From: Antedon mediterranea
Taxonomy: Eukaryota > Echinodermata > Crinoidea > Comatulida > Antedonidae
Direction of reading: 5' to 3'
NCBI RefSeq assembly: GCF_964355755.1
Contig: NC_092672.1
Span: 25,786,501 to 25,850,500 of the forward strand
DNA: 64,000 bases
The position numbers and the translations under genes are program-made. Below, in pieces: positions 56,153-64,000 of the stretch (its first letter is position 1; every line of letters starts with the position of its first letter). The notes below the pieces were generated by a model. It was not told the origin of the DNA, did not search any database, and worked only from the letters and a program-made list of their open reading frames with translations.

Positions 56153-57179
56153 TAAAATAAATTAATACAAAAATTTAAATTAAAAACATTTTAAAAACAA
56201 TTTTAAAAAATCGTAATTTCGCGGGGGGCCTGATAAACTAATAAAAAAATGTATGGACCTTAGAAGTAGACTGGCCTAGCTAGTAAGGGCTCACATTTGA
56301 ATTGGTCATATGACCCATTTATTTTTAAATAGGCTATAGGTAGCCCGGCAGGCAAGGAGTAGGCAGGCATATTAATAATACTAGGCCTAATAGGCCTAGC
56401 CTAGTGCCTATTCTATAGGTGGCCAAGCCTAGATTTTCTGAACACTAGTATAGCCTAGCTAGTGCCTAGGCCTATATACCCGGCCTAGGCCTAGGCCTAG
56501 TTCTAATGTCTGACTGTTCAAATGCGACCGGACCATAAACTCGGGGAGAGAGGACATGCGCCAAGGCGCGCGCGGCGGTGTGTAAGAAAGTAGTATGATT
56601 AACGCACGGGTCCATCAGGCCTAGCCTAATCTATGTTACAGTTAAATAATAGGAGATCCTAGCTAGGCGCCATAATGACAAATATCCTTCACTTCGAACT
56701 ACGACCAAAACATGATAAAACTATCAGTAGTTCAAAATACAGATAACAATTACCTATACGATGAAAGAAGATTGATGTGATTAGTGATTGTGATCTTCTC
56801 CGATTCTCTCGCTCACCAATGGAAAACAATGGCGCCTGGCCGGCCTCTCGCTCGCACGCGACGTGTGATCATGTGACTTATCTGCAAGCGCTATATGCGT
56901 TAAACAGTGAGAAACTTCAACGAGTACTTTAAACGTCAAGCGTTAATAAAATATTTTCACGGAGTAAATATAACAAAACAGGAAAAAAATCTGAGATATT
57001 CGAAGCTCTGAAATTCATATTCGTAGGTTTACCAATGTTTTTAAATCACTAAAATGAATAAGGCCTATCATAGCATAGGAGGCCTATGTATTATTTCCCA
57101 TGTAAAACTTTATTTTAAAATACAATGATCGTTATAAACACCATGGTGTTAAAATTTAACGGCACTGATAACACACCAA

Positions 57180-58008
57180 AGCCCCTTTCTCACAGAGTTT
57201 TGTGCCAGGAATATTGCGGGAATATACCATTACCATGCCGGTATGGTTTTCTGTGAGAACGGGTCGTCTTGGCATCATGCCGGCACCATGCCGGCATCGA
57301 CATGACCTACTTCAGACCTAGTAATATTCTAGGGATATTCCCCGCAATGCCAGACGGGCATTCTGTGAGAACGTATCGCCGTTATATTCCGGGGTTCCCC
57401 GTCGAGGCTTTGACACCTTGCGCAGTCAAGTGTATCACTTTGGCGCCTATTCAATTCAATTAACAATAATAATGTCGAACTGGAGGGATAATGAGATAAG
57501 AGAGCTGCTTAAAATAAGGGGACAAGAAGAAATTTGTAGCATAATCTATAGGCCGCTAGGCTAGGCCATGGCATTAGCTCTTTGTTTGTTGGTGCCTGAC
57601 CTTTCGTCGCCTTGTAAATTGTAGGCCTACAGCCTTCTAAGGTGTTTTACAGATTGCCGATGACGGCAAATTAATTGCTATACCTGTATAATATATGCAC
57701 AATATACTGTACATAGCATGTATTGCATAAATATGCTATAAAGGAAGATAATAATCTGTAACTTGACATTCGCCGCCATATCATCGCTAGACAAAAATAA
57801 TAACAATAAAGGACGCCCTCAATAATTATTTTGTCAGAGACTTTTTATTGGCCGAATATGCCCGACTCCTTTCTCACAGAAAGCCGGTATATACCGGTTA
57901 TATTTCCGGCACGATAGTCCGATGAGAATGGGTATATGCCGGTAACGATACCGGCACGACGCCAGCACTGTACCGGTATATTGCAGGCACATCTGTGAGA
58001 AAGGGGCT
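57180..58008. mobile_element. MITE with AGCCCCTTTCTCACAGA ends
   Basis: 17-bp exact inverted ends. Inner arms are rich in related CCGGTAT / ATACCGG / GCCGGCA motifs in opposite orientations (57230-57300 and 57880-57975). No ORF of note. It lies inside the CACTA-like element, between its subterminal repeats. Confidence 0.75.
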
Positions 58009-58485
58009 CTAGTGTTAATAATATGCTATTTTAACACCTACCGTTGATAATTAAACATCACAACGTGTTAAAATACAACGCCAGTTTTTACAGTGAAGTA
58101 GCTTTGCGTCAGGGAGTTGACCTAATTGGTCAGATGTTACTCTGACGGAATTTGTACTTTATACTACATTTGACAATACTTGAATATTGAATTTGTATTT
58201 TATTACTTATTATTATAAGTGTACTTAATAATTTAAAGAATTATTTTATTTCAAATTATGCATGTCATACTGTAGCAACTCTCTCAAAATGTTACAGGCC
58301 TCCAAAGTATAATTCTGCAGACAACCTGTAGAATCCCTTTTTTGCCATAACAATTAAAATGTGCAGTGTAACCTTTGACACATTGTTGGTTAATGGCTTC
58401 TGTTAATGATGATGTAGCAGTGCGAAACTTGTTTCATTTAACTTAATAGCACAGACATCGATAATCATTAATTCGAAGAAGAATC

Positions 58486-61400
58486 ATGAAGTATTTGCTA
58501 GCCGTTTTTTTGGTTCCTTTTATTGTAGAAAGAGGTACGTTATCAACTAACTTGTAGAAGGTCTACTGTAGGCATGCTGTAGTTTAAATGTTTTGCTCAT
58601 CTATGTGATTCTGGTTCTTGCATTTTACTATTATTATAATGTAGGAATGACTTCATTTAGGAAAAGGGAACATCTTTCTAATGATCAAAGGATTTGAAAA
58701 GAGTTGAGGGGAGTGGATAGCTTCCATTGGAAATGCAAACTATTGTGATTTTATTGTATACCTACTGTACATTATTAAAGCTCAGGTACAGGCATGAATT
58801 TTAAATATAATATTTGGTTAATTGTACATAAATGAAATATTTGTAACAGAAATCAAGACAAAAATACATGAATTTCCCTTAATATGGTCAAATAAAAAAT
58901 TTGGCAAAATTCTTCCATAAAAACCAGGAAGACCTTTTTTTCAGTAGTTAGGTAGTTAACCTAATGTAATAACATGTCTGGTGACTCCCTAGAAGGTGAA
59001 AAAAGATGGTGGATATACGGTGGATAATTTTTGCTATAGCATGAAAATAAAAATCTGAAGTTGAACAAAAATACCAGAAATGTAATATTTAAGTTATATT
59101 ACCTATATTTATTCATCTGATAACATTTTTTACCACACTGTTTATTTTTCATAGCTTTTTAAAATGCCTCTCTATTTACAAAATTTGTGTACAAAAGAAT
59201 AGAGATTTTACTGTGTAATTTGAACTATCCCCCCACTGATAAGAAAGTGCTTATTTTCAACAAGCTCGTGTAACACAAATAAAATCCCAAAAATTATGAA
59301 ACATAGGGGAAACTAAAGATCGATAATTATTGGAATGTATAATAAATAGAAATTTTTTGCCCGCACCTGGCCTTTAAAGATTACGTTAACAACCGACTTG
59401 TAGAAGTCATAGCCGAGTTTAAGCCAATTCCCAGTACTGTATCTAGATTTCTTCAGTATCAGGATTTTTTTAGTACATTACAACATCACATGTGTTTCAA
59501 ACGTATTTCCTTTTTTTTATCATACCATAACCTAACACTTAAGCTAACCTTATTATGATATGCTGTATTTACCGAATTTAATGATAGGCCTGGGCAGATA
59601 TTGCAGTATTTGGAGATTTAGTACTGCGAATCGGAAATTTCATTACTGTTTTTTACTCACAATTATGCTATTGGTTTTCTGCAAATCTGTTGAATTAGGT
59701 AAGAATTATTTAGTAGGCCTATTTCAGTGAACATCTTTCTGATTATCAGTGAATTGACTTTGATCTAGGTTTGTGTTTGATATAATATCATTGAGTAAGC
59801 AACTCTTATTTTCAATGTAGAAACTTTCAGTTTTGGTTAGTTTTTTTAATGACTCCATTTGATACATTATATATATATATAAATAGTAATTATATACACA
59901 AATAAATAGTAATTAAACTGTCATTAAAATTACAATGCATAAGCAACACTTATTTTCACACTGCAGAAACTTTCAGTTTTGTTTAGTTTGTTTAGGCCTA
60001 ATGACTGTGTAAAGAAGCTTATTTTATTTAAAACTGGGTTTGTTATGCTCATATTTCTTTCTAAATCGGCAAAAAATGTTTGTCTAATTTTTCACTTTTA
60101 AATGATTTATAACTTTTTATATCCCACATTCAATAGCATATTTTAATATAAATATTATTAAAAATATTATGCGACCTACTGTACATTTGTATGTAGTTAT
60201 GCGTTTATTAAATTTGGCGCATTATAATTATTTGTATTAGTATTTTTATCATTATTATTGGTTAAATGTTGTTGAGCTGTAATGTCTAGTGTATAGTAAT
60301 ATTTAGATAGGGAAGGGATTATATTACATATAACAATCAATATACAGTAAATAACCAGTGTTACTTTATTTATTATTTATATTTAAAGCAGCATTCAGTT
60401 TTTATAGCGAAACATTATTTCTAAAGCTCTGTCTACACTATCAAACTTCATGTGACAACACACAAATGTGATGTTCCCATATATGGACATGATGATGTCA
60501 TATCACTACCGTATTTGAGCATATTACTACCATATTTGGGCACATCACACTTGTTTTGTCAAACTAGTTTGATAGTGTAGACAGAGCTTAACACGATGGC
60601 TTGTATGTATGAAGGTAATGACATTCTGTTGACTTTTCCATTTTATAATTAGATACGAGAAGTATACAGTTGTATCTCAGTTAATTTGTAATGTCTTTCA
60701 GAAATATTACCGTACTTTAGTTGAAATAATATTTAATTAGGCCTATTAATATTGCATCCAATTGTTGTATTTAAAATTGTTTATACATTGGGTGCTTAGC
60801 ATATGTATATGCATATTAATCTAACAACAATATGCTGATCTCCATTAGATCAAAAGTTTTATGTATGGTTGCGACACGATCAGTTCCACTTTCCCCTGCG
60901 AATACCGGAGAATCGTGTACTTGTGGTACTGTAACCGCAACTTTTAATTTTTTTTTAATTTATTTTTTTAAAATTTATTCGACTTCTCACTAACTCAGTT
61001 AGTGAAGGATCTGGACCAACAGGTGGTAAACACCTCTAAAACGGTCCAGTCCCAATTTGCACAGTGGCTGTGTGTGACAGTGGCTGTGTTTGTGTGGACT
61101 AGTACACCGGGGTAACCCCCTACTTGTCTCGAAAGATGTACTAGGTTCTTTAAAGTGCGCATGAGCTATGTGTACACTGGACCTACGGTTTATAGTCCTT
61201 ATCCGAGAAGACTCGTTCTACCACCAGAACCATGGAGCGAGTGAGCCTCGAACCCTTGCCGATGTTATGACTACGTAATTACGGTTCCACTGTCTTAACC
61301 GCTCGGCCACTCACTCACTAGAGATTGTCGCAATAAATCTTAAAATCAAAGGACTGTTACATGTTCCTATCTTGGCAACAAGGTGAGCTCAGCATCCTGT

Positions 61401-62725
61401 TGTTAGATTTCCTTGGCATATGATGAGAATAAATACCCTAAGCCCCGAGTCTAAGAAGAACTATTTTACCACTGAATTATCTATTAGGCCTATACTTTGC
61501 ATGACTGAATCTATTAATTTGAGGCTGAAATAGTCGTATCATTTAGGCTTGTAAAAACGTTTCTTCACACTGACTCACTGTAACTGCTCTCTATACTATA
61601 TAGTTATCTCCCATAAAGCGTTTGTTTTCATTACAAAAAATGTTATTATGTAACCAATTATTACGTAAGCTTATGAAATTAGGGCAACTATTTGTGTATT
61701 ATAAAGTTTCTTTTCCACAGCTATTATTTTTATTATGCTTAAAATAACCGATATCGTTCATAGACGACACATACACGTTTTACGTTATTCAAGATTAATA
61801 CCCATATATGCATTAGACATTTGTAGTAAATAAGAGGTTTCGTTTCTCATAACTTTTCACCTTAAATTCTTTAAAGGCAGTTGCTAATTAGCTACAAATG
61901 GTTTGTTTTTGTTTAAAATAATAGTTGTGAATAATACTCAGGTAAATTCTGCTAATAATAATACTTGCTACCGTTATGAGATGATTTCTCGAATGAACGT
62001 AAAATCAAAACTATAACTGGAATTTATTAACTAGCATTCACGTATAGAGACATTAGGATGATGTCAATCTGATGGTGACTATAGAATGAAACTAAACCCT
62101 TTACCTTATAGAAGATTAGAAAATCAAAATGTTTAGACTCAAGTAATATCTTATTTGTAACGTGAAAACAATTTATGAAAATGAATCTGGTAAAACTACA
62201 ATTTCTGGTATTCACATTTTAGCTGGTGCTCTCAGGTGTTATTACTGTGAAGAATGTACTAAACCAAATAATAGCGTCTCCTGCCCAGCATCAGCTGATA
62301 CATGTTACTTAATAGTTGTGGATGGAAGTAAGTATTATTTCAATATTTAAATACAATACAATACAATATGTCCTTTAGCCAATTTTATGTAGGCCTACAA
62401 CTATAGAGTAGCTTCTGTCCGGGAGTATAACGCCGGTTTACTTCCTTTATAACTTAAACCCATTTAAAGCATGTTTAGTTAACTTATTATGTGTACTACT
62501 TACTGTAAATTGATTCATTTTAAAATATGTTTTATAGTGAAGACTCGATCCTGTCTGATTAAAGAGGTATGTGATTATATGGAGCCAAAATGTGACGATG
62601 ATACACATGATAACTGCTTTGCATGTTGCCATACAGATAACTGCAACTCAGCTGGAATTGCAGGGATCAACTTCCTTACTCTAGTCAATTTTTTGTTGAC
62701 CAGTTTGTTCTTTGCACAACAGTAG
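58486..62725 (+). CDS. Ly6/uPAR-like GPI-anchored protein, three exons, 113 residues
   Basis: Exons are 58486-58534, 62223-62327 and 62538-62725, with GT-AG splice sites in phase. Exon 1 encodes a hydrophobic signal peptide (MKYLLAVFLVPFIVER). Exon 2 starts the mature domain (LRCYYCEEC, then C residues in SVSC and SADTC). Exon 3 has SCLIKEVC, PKCDD and the family hallmark CCHTDNCN, then a hydrophobic tail (INFLTLVNFLLTSLFF) typical of GPI attachment. Ten or more cysteines in this spacing define the three-finger Ly6/uPAR fold. Such proteins sit on the outer cell surface; the partner is not predictable. Exon lengths and phases match the disrupted paralogue at 2691/50013, so the two arose by tandem duplication. 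No stop or frameshift was seen. Confidence 0.85.
58535..60421. other. Intron 1 of the intact Ly6 gene (left part)
   Basis: AT-rich with a short TA run near 59868. No other gene supported. Confidence 0.6.
60422..60590. mobile_element. Short MITE in the Ly6 intron
   Basis: AAGCTCTGTCTACACTATCA at the left recurs inverted at the right end (TGATAGTGTAGACAGAGCTT), with ATCAAACT arms and a core of about 120 bp. Non-coding; superfamily not assigned. Confidence 0.85.
60945..61320 (-). mobile_element. tRNA-derived SINE
   Basis: On the minus strand a tRNA Leu/Ser-like head (61318-61238) has an A box TGGCCGAGCGG and a B box GGTTCGAGGC. A unique body of about 230 bp follows, with a GGGGGTTACCCC palindrome, then an A-rich tail (about 60945-60975). 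It lies in intron 1 of the intact Ly6 gene, opposite in orientation. Confidence 0.8.
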
Positions 62726-63009
62726 ACATGGACAGGAAAATAACATGGTATTAAAAACAGAATCAATTATGGCTATAGTAATAATCTTCCACAAATTGTT
62801 GTATGCAGTGTACATCTCGTAATTTAGATTGTAAAATGATGATGATGAACTGTCATGGTATGGATACAGTAATGAAAAACCCAGTTTTCGGTCCGGCACC
62901 CTGAGAAAAATATAGCAACCGTTGAGTGTATTTTTACATCGAGCACGAATTTGGTTTTCCAGTGTCAGGCAAGGTCATGCTCACTGTTAATTGGGCAAAA
63001 AAATAAATA

Positions 63010-63130
63010 GTACGATTTCAGGAAAGAAATGATCCATCACTCGACCTAAATCAGGTACAGATTCAAATCGATGTTGGTGTGAAAACTCTTATGCTTTACC
63101 ACTAAACCAATTTCCACGATGTTTTTCAAC
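63010..63130 (-). pseudogene. Degenerate tRNA-like / SINE head
   Basis: On the minus strand a TTGGTTTAGTGGTAAAGCAT A-box-like motif and a GATTTGAATCT B-box-like motif at tRNA spacing. The acceptor arms are not pairable. Confidence 0.4.
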
Positions 63131-63463
63131 TCTGTTAATACTTTTCTTTCAAACCATGAGGTTTCTTTTTTTAGTATTTTAGTGTCCCAATTGGTTGTAT
63201 AGCATGTCTGATTTCAGAAAAAAAGTAAGAGAATCTATTTGGATAAGAAATACCACAGATACAAAAACAGGGATGACGGTTTATTATAACCTTTCACATA
63301 TATACGATGACATCATTCAGACCCATGAAAATGTTGCAGAAGAAAAACATAGCGCCTTAAAAAACATCGAGAGGACGTATTGACCAGACTGTAACCAAGA
63401 TCTTACAGTCTACATGAGAAAGCAAACTCAACGTCGTTGTATCATTTTAAATAATTTCGACCT

Positions 63464-63735
63464 ATGGATCAACAAAAAGAAATAGATTTTTTCTATGACC
63501 AGATATTGTATCAAGCTGTAGATTACACAAGAAAAGGCTGGCTGGGCAAAATAATTGTAGAGCTGAAAACCTATTTTCGTAAGAAGGACGAGTTAGGTTT
63601 TTTGTTTCATATGGGAAATCGAATGATTATACCACCAAAACTTTGAGAGTGGTATGCCACGAACTCCATCAAGGACATCTTGGTGTCGTAAAAATGAAAT
63701 ATATGTCCAGAAGCTACTGTTTGTGTCTAAGGGTA
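63464..63735 (+). pseudogene. Ty3/Gypsy integrase N-terminal fragment
   Basis: Frame 63464-63646 reads YFRKKDELG and MGNRMIIP, the linker before integrase. After a one-base shift the HHCC start follows (CHELHQGHLGVVKMKYMSRSY) to about 63730. It is cut there by other sequence. This is a dead remnant, unrelated in detail to the Gmr1 copies in the window. Confidence 0.75.
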
Positions 63736-64000
63736 TGTTCAGACTCACGGAGTTACGGTGGAGTTAGCTACGCAAGGCGTACGGTAATCCGTGGCGTTAA
63801 AAGCCAAGGTGTTCAGAAACAACGACCAACATTCCAATGCCTTGCGTTTAAAACACTCTGATCAGGTGGTCAAAGCAGATAGAACTATATGTATGCATTC
63901 ATGACAATTACATTGTTTTTTATTTATATAATGTTTACCTTCAAATATACTGATTTGTTCTTACTACTTGTAGAATTGCATTTTAATTCAAAATAATTTA
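63736..64000. other. Possible start of a further DNA element
   Basis: AAGGGTATGTTCAGACTCAC begins abruptly where the Gypsy remnant stops and looks like a transposon end. The other end lies beyond the window or was not found. Confidence 0.3.

Larger units (their letters stand above)
55305..58095. mobile_element. CACTA-like non-autonomous DNA transposon
   Basis: 2791 bp with inverted ends CACTGTAAAAA. Subterminal copies of a TTAACACG / GTGTTAAT motif are scattered at both ends (55320-55520 and 58005-58085). Flanks share only AA, consistent with the short 2-3-bp duplications of CACTA elements. No CACTA transposase frame was found. Minus-strand exon-like stretches (55640-55830 and 56060-56152) may be captured host sequence. 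A MITE at 57180-58008 is nested. Confidence 0.65.

Noticed and set aside
63195-63383. 62-codon ORF resembling a retroelement GIY-YIG or tail segment
   Set aside because: The similarity is only an impression (ESIWIRN, LSHIYDDII) and too weak to call a feature.
1-64000. CRISPR arrays, operons or bacterial-type features
   Set aside because: The window is animal DNA with spliced genes. No regularly spaced short repeats of that kind occur.

Overview
This is AT-rich animal nuclear DNA with intron-containing genes and many layers of transposable elements. The Ty3/Gypsy family with integrase ahead of reverse transcriptase (Gmr1 type), the RAG1-related transposase and the very frequent GGCCTA/CCTAG-type palindromes suggest a deuterostome, most likely an echinoderm. 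The species cannot be read from the sequence. All calls come from reading the sequence; no database search or alignment program was run.

The host genes form a simple frame. Two tandem plus-strand paralogues encode small GPI-anchored Ly6/uPAR-type proteins. The right one (58486-62725, three exons, 113 residues) looks intact. The left one has its middle exon at 2691-15789, split by a 13-kb retroelement, and its last exon at 50013-50242; its first exon was not found. Between those two exons, on the minus strand, lies a two-exon galactose-3-O-sulfotransferase-type gene (35197-31390).

The main discovery is at 8489-15274. This is a 6.8-kb DNA transposon with CACAG-starting inverted ends and a 4-bp target duplication. 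It carries an apparently intact 11-exon gene for an 890-residue protein. The N-terminus has the zinc-finger/RING architecture of RAG1. The C-terminal part carries a RAG1-core-like set of signatures: D402, D478/D480, a CxxC pair (497/500), an HxxxxH pair (812/817) and E838. It fits the family described in molluscs as N-RAG-TP. It sits in the RNase H domain of a Gmr1-like LTR retroelement (2773-15762) whose two 133-bp LTRs differ at one position, which in turn sits in the Ly6 exon with a CATG duplication. A 770-bp foldback element with a 10-bp duplication splits the 5' LTR. The insertion order can therefore be read directly.

Further right: a BEL/Pao element on the minus strand (15980-23227, 5-bp duplication AAGAT, RT region deleted) contains a Helitron (19652-21183). 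A CR1/L2-like LINE with an L1-type ORF1 lies at 25602-29459 (minus). A second LINE (36284-40786, minus) is broken by another Helitron (37218-38504) and by a composite carrying tRNA-Val-like sequences. A truncated second Gmr1 copy starts at 45825. The region 50258-58095 holds a Helitron fragment, a LINE 3' end, a tRNA-like sequence and a CACTA-like element with a nested MITE. The right end has a MITE and a tRNA-derived SINE in the Ly6 intron and a decayed Gypsy integrase piece. Most remaining DNA is AT-rich with no recognisable gene.
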